64,000 bases of DNA from Nitrosomonas communis (GTDB lineage Bacteria > Pseudomonadota > Gammaproteobacteria > Burkholderiales > Nitrosomonadaceae). Under the pieces are notes generated by a model. The model made no database searches and was not told the origin of the DNA. It was given only the letters and a program-made list of their open reading frames with translations. Below are positions 18,090-28,155 of this stretch, piece after piece (position 1 is the stretch's first letter; the number at the start of each line of letters is the position of its first letter). The stretch is taken from NCBI RefSeq assembly GCF_001007935.1, contig NZ_CP011451.1, positions 2,046,001-2,110,000 of the forward strand. The letters run 5' to 3'. The translations under genes and the position numbers were made by a program.

Positions 18090-18974
18090 TCATCGTTTAA
18101 GAAAGTCAAGAAGTTCTTTGGGATTGTCCGTGATAATGCCATCCACACCTTTATCAATCATTGATTGCCAATGTTCTTTCGTATTGGGCGTCCACGGGAT
18201 CACGTGGCCTCCCATTTTATGGATCTCTGCCACATCTTGAGCCGTCAGCCATTCATAATTGGGTGAAAGAATTTGTGCCTGATAAGCTTTCATTAACTTT
18301 ACCAAAGCGCCTGGTTCTGTGGGCCTATCTTCAATTAAAATAGAAAGGGGTAGCTTGGGTTCTAATTGGCGTGCGACTTTTAACGTGCGTAAGTCAAAGG
18401 ATTGTAAAATCACCCGATTCATGAAGTTGTGTTTTTCTACAACTGCCAACACAAGCTTTACAAATTCCTCGGGTGAAGGGGAATATTCAGGGTGAGCTTC
18501 TTCAATTTTTATTTCAATATTGAAATACACTTTTTTCGCGGTGTGAAGCTTTGATTGCTCAACCATTTGAAATACCTCTTCGAGGGTTGGAATAGGGGTT
18601 TTTGGTTGAGCGACTTGCTGAGGAAAGCTGGGGTTGACCAGGGAACCGCAGTCATAAGCTTTTAACTCCTTCAGTGTCAGTGAGCGAATGAGAATTTGGG
18701 TGGTAAATTTCTTTCCTTGAGGATCCAGGCAAATATCCGGGTTTAATGCCGGATCATGATGAACGACGACTTGTTTATCTTTAGTGATGAGAGTGTCTAA
18801 TTCCAAGGTGTTGACGCCCACTTGCAGCGCATACTCAAAGGCTGGGAGAGTATTTTCTGGGCGCATCCAGCGAGCGCCTCGATGTCCTTGCACTTCAAGT
18901 GCATAGGCAGACTCAAGAAATGAAATTAAAAAAGCACCCATCAATAACCCTCTTTTCATCTGAGTGTCCATCAT
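18090..18974 (-). CDS. Glycerophosphodiester phosphodiesterase (exported)
   Basis: 294 residues with a signal peptide (MKRGLLMGAFLISFLESAYA) and a complete GDPD TIM-barrel. It hydrolyses glycerophosphodiesters to glycerol-3-phosphate and an alcohol, here probably in the periplasm. Visible metal and catalytic motifs: GHRGARWMRPENT, LELDTLITKD, VVHHDPAL, and the late strands FNIEIKIEE and DGIITDNPKEL. Three nearby ATGs (18974, 18971, 18959) are possible; the last gives the cleanest signal peptide, while 18974 is the longest. Base use is more A/T-rich than the metabolic operons, which could mean later acquisition. Stands alone. Confidence 0.88.
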   Translation of the reverse strand: MMDTQMKRGLLMGAFLISFLESAYALEVQGHRGARWMRPENTLPAFEYALQVGVNTLELDTLITKDKQVVVHHDPALNPDICLDPQGKKFTTQILIRSLTLKELKAYDCGSLVNPSFPQQVAQPKTPIPTLEEVFQMVEQSKLHTAKKVYFNIEIKIEEAHPEYSPSPEEFVKLVLAVVEKHNFMNRVILQSFDLRTLKVARQLEPKLPLSILIEDRPTEPGALVKLMKAYQAQILSPNYEWLTAQDVAEIHKMGGHVIPWTPNTKEHWQSMIDKGVDGIITDNPKELLDFLKR

Positions 18975-19126
18975 TAATAAGATCTGCGAAAGCTCCTGCT
19001 GATTTCAAAATTGGAGGCGGGATGTAATTGGTCATCTCTTTTAGTACATAAACATAATCTACTGATTTGAAGTATAGATTAAGTTAGAAAACGATTTATT
19101 GACCGCTTATCAATAAAGCTTATTTC

Positions 19127-19142
19127 TACGTATTTGCGTATA
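19127..19142 (+). promoter_or_regulatory. Degenerate copy of the recurrent palindrome
   Basis: TACGTATTTGCGTATA keeps the left half-site but has lost the second. It lies about 180 bp before the lipoprotein gene at 19321, and there is no clear -10 at the usual spacing. Confidence 0.25.
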
Positions 19143-19320
19143 TTTGTATTTGTTTATTCTTTTTTTTCGATATCTTATTAATGAATAGGTAGGAAAGTAT
19201 TAAGTTTAACATTTGCTAGCTTGCCTGGAACCATCAAAATTGTCTCAATGATTATCATTCCATTGATACATTGGATCAGCAGAAGATCAAGAATCAGTGA
19301 ATAATAAGGAACGAAGCGCT

Positions 19321-19923
19321 ATGATCAAGAAAATGGTTAAATTAATTTGTTTAGGCGCGGCATTAGTTTATTTGCTTTCAGCCTGTTCAACTACCCAGAA
19401 AATGTCAAATTCACTTAGGACTCCGACCGAGCAGTTATTAATCAGTGAAGCAGTGATGCGCAGTCTTTCCAAGCGATCCGAATCGGCTTTGCCTATTCCG
19501 CCGGGTGCAATTGTCAAGCTTGATATTTCCGGAATAAGTATGGATAAAGATTTTATACTGGGCGTTGTTGCGGGGTGGTTGGGACAACATGGCTACACGG
19601 TTGAAGGAAGTGCAGAAAATGCTAACTATCGTATTAATGTAGTGATAAATTCCTTGGGAACTGAATTGGGGAATACTTTCGTTGGAATCCCTCCAATTCA
19701 AGCTTCTTTAATACCTATTTCACTGCCTGAATTAGCGATCTATAAAGCTGAATACCAGACCGGATACGCAAATTTCTATTTTGATATTTTTGAGTTGCCA
19801 TCTAATCGATATATTGCGTCATCTTCACCGTTTATTGCTGACACTTTCTTCAATGCATATACCGCATTATTTGTATTCACTTATAAAAGCACAGATCTAG
19901 TTTCTCCTCCACCTCTTCGTTAA
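19321..19923 (+). CDS. Lipoprotein, unknown function
   Basis: About 200 residues from the ATG at 19321 (AAGGA 10 nt upstream); the frame is open to a GTG at 19297 but the shorter start gives a standard signal (MIKKMVKLICLGAALVYLLS) ending in lipobox LSAC. The mature part has RTPTEQLLISEAVMRSL, PPGAIVKLDISGI and YRINVVINSLGTE, like uncharacterised envelope lipoproteins of the DUF6655 sort; that name is tentative. A degenerate palindrome lies upstream. Confidence 0.65.
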   Translation: MIKKMVKLICLGAALVYLLSACSTTQKMSNSLRTPTEQLLISEAVMRSLSKRSESALPIPPGAIVKLDISGISMDKDFILGVVAGWLGQHGYTVEGSAENANYRINVVINSLGTELGNTFVGIPPIQASLIPISLPELAIYKAEYQTGYANFYFDIFELPSNRYIASSSPFIADTFFNAYTALFVFTYKSTDLVSPPPLR

Positions 19924-20097
19924 TAAAATTATCTCGTAAGCCAAATAAAATAGCAGCAACCTGAAAAAAAACAATTATCTCATAATCATGGGACAGCTTG
20001 TTCGACACCTTTTAGGTGAGTATCTTATTGATTGATTCATAGCTCCCTTCTCTTGAGGAGCGGAGTCTCCAGTAAACTTGGGGATTTCAGTTATTCC

Positions 20098-20113
20098 TAC
20101 GTATTTACACGTA
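20098..20113 (+). promoter_or_regulatory. Recurrent palindrome upstream of the xfp operon
   Basis: TACGTATTTACACGTA, preceded by TTCC and followed by a T-run. Twenty nt later is AGATAG (20134-20139), a weak -10 candidate that would put the palindrome centre near -41. The phosphoketolase gene starts at 20181. Confidence 0.6.
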
Positions 20114-20180
20114 TTTTTTTTGCAAGGATATTCAGATAGGATTTTCTAATATCTCTTCGCTCTATAAAAAAGGAGTTCTG

Positions 20181-22580
20181 ATGATGAACTACACCGCACA
20201 AAAGCCTGCAACTGCCAGCAATCCACTCAGTGCAGAAGAGCTGCGCGCGATGAATGCCTGGTGGCGCGCCTGCAACTATCTCTCGGTAGGCATGATTTAT
20301 TTGCGAGACAATCCCTTACTCAAGGAACCGCTTAAGATCGAGCATGTCAAGCATCGACTGCTTGGACATTGGGGGGCAAGTCCGGCGTTATCGTTTGTCT
20401 GGTTGCACCTCAATCGAGTCATCAAGCGCGACGATCTCGACATGATTTTTATGGCCGGCCCTGGACATGGGGCGCCGGGCGTTATCGGGCCGACTTATCT
20501 GGAAGGTACTTATTCCGAGGTTTATCCCGACAAGAGTGAAGACATGGATGGGTTGCGCAAGTTCTTCAAACAATTCTCCTTTCCTGGCCAAATCGGTTCG
20601 CACGTAACTCCGGAAACCCCGGGTTCCATTCACGAGGGGGGCGAATTGGGTTATAGCCTATCCCATGCCTATGGCGCTTGCCTGGATAATCCTGACCTCA
20701 TCGTTGCCTGCGTAGTGGGTGATGGCGAGGCTGAGACGGGTCCACTTGCTACCGCCTGGCATTCGAACAAGTTTATCAACCCGACCCGCGACGGTGCGGT
20801 ACTGCCCATTCTGAATCTCAATGGCTATAAAATCGCTAATCCGACTATTCTCGCACGCATCAGTCCTGAGCGGCTGGCAGCCCTTTTCCACGGTTATGGG
20901 TACACGCCCTATTTTGTCGAAGGGGATGATCCCGATTCCATGCACCAGACAATGGCGCAGACGCTCGATACGGTTATCGCTGAGATTCGCGCTATCCAGA
21001 AGTCAGCACGTGACAGTGGTAAGGCTGAGCTGCCGAGCTGGCCCATGATCGTTTTGCGTACACCCAAGGGCTGGACTGGACCGAAAGAGATCAATGGGCA
21101 CAAAGCTGAAGGCTCCTGGCGTTCGCATCAGGTACCCTTCTCCGATGTACGTACTAATCCTGCGCATTTAAAGCTGCTGGAAGATTGGCTGAAGAGTTAT
21201 AAGGCTGAAGAGCTATTCGACGCAAACGGACAGCTTATGCCAGAACTGCGTGCGCTCGCTCCACAAGGACATCGACGCATGAGCGCCAACCTACATGCCA
21301 ACGGTGGTCTGCTGTGCAAGGATCTGAAACTGCCGGATTTTCGTAACTATGCAGTCGAAGTCAAGGAGGCCGGTAAGGTACTGCATGAAAACACCAAACC
21401 ACTTGGAGAGTTTTTGCGCGATGTGATGCGCAATAACATGACTAATTTCCGTGTCTTTGGTCCCGATGAGACCGCATCTAACCGTCTGCAGTCGATCTAC
21501 GAGGTGAGCAAGAAGGTTTGGATGGCAGAATTGCTGCCCGAAGATGCGGATGGTGGCGAATTGTCCCGCGATGGACGCGTGATGGAAATGCTCTCCGAAC
21601 ACACGCTGATTGGCTGGTTGGAAGGTTATCTTCTTACCGGCCGGCACGGTTTTTTCCATACGTATGAAGCTTTCGCTCATGTCATCGATTCCATGTTCAA
21701 TCAGCACGCTAAATGGCTGGATATTTCCAAAAACCATGTCCCTTGGCGTGCACCGGTGGCGTCACAGAATATCCTACTGTCCTCCACCGTCTGGCGTCAG
21801 GATCATAACGGCTTTTCGCACCAGGATCCCGGTTTCATCGATCTGGTTACCAACAAGAGTCCAAGTGTCACCCGCATCTATCTGCCGCCCGATGCGAATA
21901 CCCTGCTGGTAATTGCAGATCAATGCTTGCGCTCAACTAATTGCATCAATGTGATTGTTGCCGACAAGCAGAAGCATTTGCAATTTACCACCATTGATGA
22001 GGCGATTGTACATTGCGCCAAGGGTATCGGTATTTGGCGCCGTGCCAGTAACGATGAAGGGGTGGAGCCGGATGTGGTGATGGCATCCTGTGGGGATGTA
22101 GCTACTCAGGAGGCGCTTGCCGCGACGGCTTTGTTGCGCGAGCATCTTCCTGATCTGAAAGTACGCTTTGTCAACGTGGTGGATCTCTACAAAATGCAAC
22201 CGATAACTGAACACCCATGCGGTTCAACCGATCGTGAATTTGATAGCCTTTTTACGACCGACAAACCAGTGATTTTTAATTTTCACGGTTATCCCTGGTT
22301 GATTCACAAACTCGCTTACCGCTTTAAGAACCACGAAAATCTGCACGTGCGCGGTTATAAAGAGCGTGGCAACATCAATACCCCGCTAGAACTTGCGATC
22401 TTGAATCAGACCGACCGTTTTACACTCGTGATCGATGTCATTGATCGGGTTCCCGGGCTTGCCGCCAAGGCGGCGCATCTGAAGGAGCAGATGAAAAATC
22501 AGATCATCCTCAATCTGGCCTATGCGCACGAGCATGGTGCTGACAAGGATGAGTTCACTAACTGGGTATGGCCTTATTGA
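20181..22580 (+). CDS. xfp: Phosphoketolase (xylulose-5-P/fructose-6-P)
   Basis: A 799-residue thiamine-diphosphate enzyme of full family length. It splits xylulose-5-phosphate to acetyl-phosphate and glyceraldehyde-3-phosphate, and often fructose-6-phosphate to acetyl-phosphate and erythrose-4-phosphate. Seen: GPGHGAPG near residue 95, [20 protein letters not shown] near 140, the cofactor motif [11 protein letters not shown] near 180, and the C-terminal [21 protein letters not shown] lies 8 nt before the ATG. First gene of a seven-gene operon whose ackA uses its product; glgP, glgX and the separate pgm/pgi supply fructose-6-phosphate. The palindrome at 20098 probably sets its regulation. Confidence 0.95.
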   Translation: MMNYTAQKPATASNPLSAEELRAMNAWWRACNYLSVGMIYLRDNPLLKEPLKIEHVKHRLLGHWGASPALSFVWLHLNRVIKRDDLDMIFMAGPGHGAPGVIGPTYLEGTYSEVYPDKSEDMDGLRKFFKQFSFPGQIGSHVTPETPGSIHEGGELGYSLSHAYGACLDNPDLIVACVVGDGEAETGPLATAWHSNKFINPTRDGAVLPILNLNGYKIANPTILARISPERLAALFHGYGYTPYFVEGDDPDSMHQTMAQTLDTVIAEIRAIQKSARDSGKAELPSWPMIVLRTPKGWTGPKEINGHKAEGSWRSHQVPFSDVRTNPAHLKLLEDWLKSYKAEELFDANGQLMPELRALAPQGHRRMSANLHANGGLLCKDLKLPDFRNYAVEVKEAGKVLHENTKPLGEFLRDVMRNNMTNFRVFGPDETASNRLQSIYEVSKKVWMAELLPEDADGGELSRDGRVMEMLSEHTLIGWLEGYLLTGRHGFFHTYEAFAHVIDSMFNQHAKWLDISKNHVPWRAPVASQNILLSSTVWRQDHNGFSHQDPGFIDLVTNKSPSVTRIYLPPDANTLLVIADQCLRSTNCINVIVADKQKHLQFTTIDEAIVHCAKGIGIWRRASNDEGVEPDVVMASCGDVATQEALAATALLREHLPDLKVRFVNVVDLYKMQPITEHPCGSTDREFDSLFTTDKPVIFNFHGYPWLIHKLAYRFKNHENLHVRGYKERGNINTPLELAILNQTDRFTLVIDVIDRVPGLAAKAAHLKEQMKNQIILNLAYAHEHGADKDEFTNWVWPY

Positions 22581-22591
22581 GGCGAAGTAAC

Positions 22592-23329
22592 ATGAGTAAG
22601 CAATCTTCCTCATCCATTACAGATGCGACCACTGTCAGCCTGGCTGACGAGGAGGCGGTGAAACGTATCCTTGTTGAGACGATTTTCGGTCTCTGGGCGG
22701 CGGTAAACAATCTCACGCGCTTGCGTCCTTCCAGGCGCGAGCGCTATCGCGTCACGATTTTTGGCTCGGCCCGCACTCAACCTGGTCACTGGGTATATAA
22801 AGAGGTTAAGCGCATGGCAGAGGCACTGGCAGCCATGGGCTGCGATATTGTGACAGGTGGGGGGCCAGGTTTGATGCAGGCGGCCAACGAAGGTGCGGAA
22901 GTAGCCAAAGCACCGGAGCGAGTACATAACATTGGCATTCGTGTAAAGCTGCCGTTTGAGCAAGAGGTCAACCCATTCGTTGCGGAGGCTTTCGAGCATC
23001 AGACATTCTTTACCCGCTTGCAACACTTCGTCTTACTGTCCGATGCTTATATTGTCGCACCGGGTGGTATTGGCACGGTGCTTGAGTCGACGATGATCTA
23101 GCAATTGTTACAGGTGAGACATCTGCATGATACGCCGCTGATTTTTACCGGTCCAATGTGGCAAGGACTGGTCGATTGGGCGACGAAGATGATGTTGCGT
23201 CCAGGATTCGAATTGGCTAACGACAAAGATATGAAGATACCATGCTGTGTGGATACCGCTGATGAGGCAATTGCCATCGTCCGAGAACATCATGCACATT
23301 GGCTAGTGGAGAACGCTGAAAGGAGGTAG
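22592..23329 (+). pseudogene. LOG-family nucleotide phosphoribohydrolase-like protein with one in-frame TAG
   Basis: About 245 codons of a LOG/TIGR00730 (formerly lysine decarboxylase-like) protein. ATG 22592 follows GAGGCG, 11 bp after xfp. The Rossmann-like core includes VTIFGSARTQPG, the family MxxGGGPGxMxA variant TGGGPGLMQAANEGA and the PGGIGTVLES region (family PGGxGTxxE). Right after it, TAG at 23099-23101 replaces an expected Trp (MI-W-QLLQVRHLHDTPLIF), and the same frame then continues intact to 23329. No other lesion is visible, so the loss is recent, or the codon is sometimes read through. Family members cleave nucleotide 5'-monophosphates to base and ribose-5-phosphate. Confidence 0.85.
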
Positions 23330-23455
23330 GGCTGTCAAAAATTGGACACTGCAGTAGTCGAATGGATACATGCTGATTGAGAAGAATTTTGTGGCGGAAT
23401 GAGAATGGCCGGAAGTAGATAAAGCTCAGAATAACTTTGAAAGGAATCAACCATT

Positions 23456-25972
23456 ATGGACAGTAAAACACCCCCGAAGCAAGCAGAAACTACCGCGCCG
23501 GTCGATACAAAAAGTTTTTCAGAGGTGGAGGTACGCACGGGTATGCAGGCCGCTGCACTCAAACAAGCCGTGATTGATCACTTGCACTATTCCATCGGGC
23601 ACCCGCCGGTGGCCATGACATTACATGATTATTACTATGCGCTCGCGCTGGCAGTGCGTGATCGCATGCAGCACCGCTGGCTGAACACTATACAAACTAA
23701 TTTCGATCTCAAACGTAAGATCGTCTGCTATCTCTCAGCAGAATTCCTTATGGGGCCGCATCTGGGCAATAACCTGCTGAATCTCGGTATCGAACAAGAA
23801 GCCCGGACTGCGCTGGCTGAACTTGGCCAGGATCTCGATTCCGTCCTGGAGTGTGAAGAGGAGCCAGGTTTAGGTAATGGCGGTTTGGGAAGGCTCGCTG
23901 CGTGTTATCTCGATTCGTTGGCAACACTGCAACGTCCGGCTGTTGGCTTTGGTATCCGCTATGAATTTGGTATCTTTGACCAGGAGATTCATGATGGCTG
24001 GCAGACGGAGATAACAGATAAATGGTTGCGCTATGGCAATCCTTGGGAAATTGCAAAACCAGAAGTTGCTTGCTATGTCAATTGGGGTGGGCACACCGAG
24101 CATTACCGTGATGAAGCAGGTAGCGATCGCGTACGCTGGGTACCGTACCGAGTGGTAAAGGGCACCGCCTTCGACACACCGATACAAGGCTATGGTGTTA
24201 ATAACTGCAACACTTTGCGGTTATGGAGTGCCGAGGCAGTGGAATCTTTCGACTTCCAGGCTTTCAACACGGGTGATTACTACCAGGCGGTTGAGGACAA
24301 AGTGGTGTCCGAAACAGTAACTAAAGTGCTGTATCCTAACGACGAGCCGCAGATCGGCAAGCACCTGCGCCTGGGTCAGCAATATTTCTTCGTTTCCTGC
24401 TCGCTGCAGAATTTGCTTCATATCCTGGAGCTTGCAGACGTGCCAGTGGAGAATTTTGCAGAACGTTATGCTGTGCAACTCAACGACACGCATCCGTCCA
24501 TCGGGGTGGCTGAACTGATGCGCCTGCTGGTGGATGAACGACGATTGGGCTGGGATAAGGCTTGGGCTATCACCGTTCAGACCTTTGGTTACACGAACCA
24601 CACGCTGTTACCTGAGGCATTAGAGACTTGGCCATTGCCGATGTTCCAGACATTGCTGCCGCGCCATCTGGAAATCATCTACGAAATTAACCGTCGTTTC
24701 CTCGATGAGGTACGTGCGCGTTTTCCAAGGGATGAAGCGCGTGTGGCAAGAATGTCCTTGATCGGCGAAGCGGGTGAAAAGTGTATACGCATGGCACACC
24801 TCGCCGCTGTCGGTAGTCATGCTATTAACGGGGTAGCAGCACTACACTCTGATTTACTCAAGGCAAGTGTATTGAAGGATTTTTACGAGATGTGGCCCGA
24901 ACGCTTCAGCAATAAAACGAATGGGGTCACGCCACGCCGCTTCCTGGCACTTGCTAACCCAGGATTGCGCGCCTTGCTCAATGAGACACTCGGTGGGCAA
25001 TGGCCGGTGGAGGTGGGGTGGCTGCACGAACTCGAAGCCAAGGCCGGTGATGCCGCATTCCGGAGCAAGTGGCGTGCGATCAAAGAAGCCAATAAGAAGC
25101 GCTTAGCTGACTACATCCGAGCACATACCGACATCGAGCTCGATCCCACTTGGTTGTTTGACATTCAGGTCAAGCGCATCCATGAGTACAAGCGACAGCA
25201 TTTGAACGTGTTGCATATCGTCACGCTTTACCGCCGTCTCAAAGAGAATCCAGGGCTCAAGATTCCGCCGCGTGCTTTCATTTTCGGTGGTAAAGCCGCG
25301 CCCGGCTATTTCATGGCCAAGCGTATCATCAAGCTCATCAATGCTGTGGCTGAGACAATTAACGCTGATCCGGATGTGAATACGCGCATGAAGGTGGCTT
25401 TTGTGCCCAACTTTAATGTCCAGAACGCTCAGCTCATCTATCCGGCTGCCGATCTGTCAGAACAGATTTCCACTGCCGGTAAAGAAGCTTCCGGCACTGG
25501 CAACATGAAATTCATGCTCAACGGCGCGCTCACCATTGGCACGCTTGATGGGGCTAATGTGGAAATACGCGAGGAGGTCGGAGCAGAGAATTTTTTCCTG
25601 TTTGGCCTGACTGCCGAGGAGGTAGAGCGTATTAAGCGCGAAAGGTATCACCCAACTGACTACATTGCCAGCAATCCTGAATTGCGTGCAGTGCTGGAAC
25701 TTATCAACAGTGGGTATTTTTCCCGCGGTGATGCCGAAGTATTTCGCTCTGTAGTCGACAACCTGACCTTTTCCGATCCGTTCCTGGTGCTGGCTGATTA
25801 TGCCGCCTATATCGCGTGCCAGGAGCAGGTAAATGTTGCATGGCAGGATAAAGAAAAGTGGACGCGCATGTCCATTCTCAATACCGCATGCAGTGGTAAA
25901 TTCTCCTCCGATCGCGCTATCCGCGAATACTGTGACGAAATCTGGAATGTACAACCTGTAACCGTAAAATGA
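23456..25972 (+). CDS. glgP: Glycogen phosphorylase
   Basis: 838 residues, the usual length for bacterial glycogen/maltodextrin phosphorylase. It releases alpha-glucose-1-phosphate from glycogen ends using PLP. Seen: EEEPGLGNGGLGRLAACYLDS near residue 140, HPSIGVAELMRLLVDE near 345, FDIQVKRIHEYKRQ near 570, and the PLP-lysine segment SGTGNMKFMLNGALTIG with the Lys near 684. AAGGAATC precedes the ATG. Third gene of the xfp operon, 15 bp before glgX, which removes the branch stubs it leaves. Downstream Pgm and Pgi turn its product into fructose-6-phosphate for phosphoketolase. Confidence 0.95.
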   Translation: MDSKTPPKQAETTAPVDTKSFSEVEVRTGMQAAALKQAVIDHLHYSIGHPPVAMTLHDYYYALALAVRDRMQHRWLNTIQTNFDLKRKIVCYLSAEFLMGPHLGNNLLNLGIEQEARTALAELGQDLDSVLECEEEPGLGNGGLGRLAACYLDSLATLQRPAVGFGIRYEFGIFDQEIHDGWQTEITDKWLRYGNPWEIAKPEVACYVNWGGHTEHYRDEAGSDRVRWVPYRVVKGTAFDTPIQGYGVNNCNTLRLWSAEAVESFDFQAFNTGDYYQAVEDKVVSETVTKVLYPNDEPQIGKHLRLGQQYFFVSCSLQNLLHILELADVPVENFAERYAVQLNDTHPSIGVAELMRLLVDERRLGWDKAWAITVQTFGYTNHTLLPEALETWPLPMFQTLLPRHLEIIYEINRRFLDEVRARFPRDEARVARMSLIGEAGEKCIRMAHLAAVGSHAINGVAALHSDLLKASVLKDFYEMWPERFSNKTNGVTPRRFLALANPGLRALLNETLGGQWPVEVGWLHELEAKAGDAAFRSKWRAIKEANKKRLADYIRAHTDIELDPTWLFDIQVKRIHEYKRQHLNVLHIVTLYRRLKENPGLKIPPRAFIFGGKAAPGYFMAKRIIKLINAVAETINADPDVNTRMKVAFVPNFNVQNAQLIYPAADLSEQISTAGKEASGTGNMKFMLNGALTIGTLDGANVEIREEVGAENFFLFGLTAEEVERIKRERYHPTDYIASNPELRAVLELINSGYFSRGDAEVFRSVVDNLTFSDPFLVLADYAAYIACQEQVNVAWQDKEKWTRMSILNTACSGKFSSDRAIREYCDEIWNVQPVTVK

Positions 25973-25986
25973 TAGGGTAGGTTGCC

Positions 25987-28155
25987 ATGTTGCCACAAGA
26001 TAAAGCAAGTACCCAAGGGGAAGGCGGCGCAGGCAATGCCAACTTGACCTCGACGACGGGGCGTAAGGTTGCGCCACCTTTTATGGTCCTGCCAGGAAGC
26101 CGGTTTCCGCCGGGTGCAACTGTCAGTGCAGAAGGGGTGAATTTCTGTATCTTCAGTCGACATGCAAAACGGGCGGAACTGCTGCTGTATGCCGCTGCGG
26201 ATAGTTCAACACCATTTCAGATGATTCTTCTCGATCCGGAACTTAACCATAGTTTCTTTTTCTGGCATGTGTTTGTCAAGGATTTGCCAGTCGGGACGTA
26301 TTACACTTGGGGTATGGATGGCCCCAACGATACTGCCGCGACTGGACGGCGCTTCTACCCCGATATAGAATTGCTCGATCCTTGGGCAAAAGCAGTGAGT
26401 GATACGCTATGGAAGCGCCAACTTGTCTGCAGTGAGCAGGACAGTAGCTCGAAAAGTCTGCGTGCCATTGTCATTGAGCCGCTTCCAGGAACGGCAACTG
26501 GTGCAATGCCGTGCTGGAGGGAGCCCGACTTGGAAGGCGCAGTAATTTATGAGCTGCACGTGGGTGGTTTTACCCGTCATCCTTCCGCCGCAGTGGTTCA
26601 TCCAGGCACTTTTACTGCTCTCAAGGAAAAAATTCCCTATCTACAGTCACTCGGGATCACTCACGTCGAGTTCCTGCCAGTGATGGCCTTCGACACACAC
26701 GATGTTCAGCCTGGCGTGGCAGCTCGTGGGTTATGCAATTATTGGGGTTACAGCACGCACAGTATCTGGGCGCCACATCCTGGCTATTGTCTCGATCCAG
26801 TGCGCGCCACTTGGGAATTCCGCGACTTGGTCGATGCCTTGCATGCCGCTAACATCCGTGTATTGTTGGATGTGGTGTTCAATCACACGGCAGAGGGTGG
26901 AGAAACTGGACCGGTGATTAATTTCCGGGGACTTGCCAATGACATTTTTTACCATCTCGATGTCAGTGACCGACGCCGCTACCTTGATTTTACTGGTTGC
27001 GGCAACACCGTGAATTGTAACCATCCAATGGTGACAAGATTTATTGTACATTGTCTGGAATATTGGGTGGAAATACTCGGGGTAGACGGATTCCGCTTTG
27101 ATCTTGCCAGCATTTTTGCACGCGGTGACAATGGTTTACCGCTGGCCAATCCACCTTTGCCTTGGGCGATCGAGTCATCGCACATACTCTCCCGAGTTCC
27201 GTTGATCGCCGAAGCATGGGATGCAGCCGGTTTATATCATGTGGGTGCTTTTCCGGGCATGGCCTGGTCGGAATGGAACGGTCAATACCGGGATGTGATG
27301 CGGCGCTTCGTACGCGGGGATCCTGGACTCGTGGGTGAAGTCGCGACCCGCATTTCTGGCAGTGCCGATCTTTATGCGCGCGACGAGCGTAAGCCGACCA
27401 ACAGCATCAATTTCATTACTTGCCACGATGGCTTTACCCTTTACGATCTGGTGAGCTACAACAGCAAGCATAACGAAGCCAACGGAGAGGACAATCGCGA
27501 TGGCAACAACGACAATATAAGCTGGAATTGCGGTGTCGAAGGCGAGAGCGACAATCCGGCAGTACTCAAGCTGCGTTGGCAGCAGGCGAAAAATCTACTG
27601 ACCATTCTTATGGTATCGCGTGGTGTACCTATGCTGTTAGCCGGTGATGAAGTGCTGCGTACTCAACATGGTAACAATAATGCTTATTGTCAGAACAATG
27701 ATCTCAGCTGGTTCGATTGGCGATTTACGGAGCGCAACGCTGATATGCTGCGTTACACCCGTGAATTGATTGCGCTGCGCCGGCGCCATCCCAGCTTGAC
27801 CAGCAACCGCTTCTTTACTGGCTCACTGGTGCCCGGCCGCGATAGGGCTGATATTACTTGGCACGGAGCAAGGCTCAACGAGCCCCTCTGGCATGATGCG
27901 CAAGCACGTATCCTCGCTTTTACCATTGCTGGTCAGCGTGAGGATGAAGAGGATCTGCACGTCGTGCTGAATATGTCGGACCAGCCATTGGGTGCGCCTT
28001 TGCCGTCCTTGCGTTCCGGATGCTGGCATCTGGCAATTGACACTGCTCAACCAGCGCCTGCGGATATCTTTGTGCGCGAGAATCAGATGCCAGTGGGCGG
28101 AGAATTCTATCCAGTCGGTTCGCGTAGCGTGGTCGTGCTTGAGGCACGAGCATGA
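25987..28155 (+). CDS. glgX: Glycogen debranching enzyme (GH13, isoamylase type)
   Basis: 722 residues with an N-terminal CBM48-like domain (about 40-150) and a GH13 TIM barrel. It hydrolyses alpha-1,6 branches of phosphorylase-limited glycogen. Catalytic motifs: DVVFNHTAEG, GFRFDLAS with the nucleophile Asp, PLIAEAWDA with the acid Glu, and FITCHDGFTLYDL. The segment NKHNEANGEDNRDG-like (SKHNEANGEDNRDGN) is typical of GlgX/TreX. Start ATG 25987 follows AGGGTAGG. It overlaps ackA by 4 bp (ATGA), so translation is coupled. Confidence 0.93.
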   Translation: MLPQDKASTQGEGGAGNANLTSTTGRKVAPPFMVLPGSRFPPGATVSAEGVNFCIFSRHAKRAELLLYAAADSSTPFQMILLDPELNHSFFFWHVFVKDLPVGTYYTWGMDGPNDTAATGRRFYPDIELLDPWAKAVSDTLWKRQLVCSEQDSSSKSLRAIVIEPLPGTATGAMPCWREPDLEGAVIYELHVGGFTRHPSAAVVHPGTFTALKEKIPYLQSLGITHVEFLPVMAFDTHDVQPGVAARGLCNYWGYSTHSIWAPHPGYCLDPVRATWEFRDLVDALHAANIRVLLDVVFNHTAEGGETGPVINFRGLANDIFYHLDVSDRRRYLDFTGCGNTVNCNHPMVTRFIVHCLEYWVEILGVDGFRFDLASIFARGDNGLPLANPPLPWAIESSHILSRVPLIAEAWDAAGLYHVGAFPGMAWSEWNGQYRDVMRRFVRGDPGLVGEVATRISGSADLYARDERKPTNSINFITCHDGFTLYDLVSYNSKHNEANGEDNRDGNNDNISWNCGVEGESDNPAVLKLRWQQAKNLLTILMVSRGVPMLLAGDEVLRTQHGNNNAYCQNNDLSWFDWRFTERNADMLRYTRELIALRRRHPSLTSNRFFTGSLVPGRDRADITWHGARLNEPLWHDAQARILAFTIAGQREDEEDLHVVLNMSDQPLGAPLPSLRSGCWHLAIDTAQPAPADIFVRENQMPVGGEFYPVGSRSVVVLEARA

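Noticed and set aside
23099..23101. Pyrrolysine or selenocysteine recoding at the TAG/TGA codons
   Set aside because: The expected residues are Trp, Tyr or Arg, no recoding hairpin is evident, and the patatin copy has an extra frameshift; mutation is simpler.
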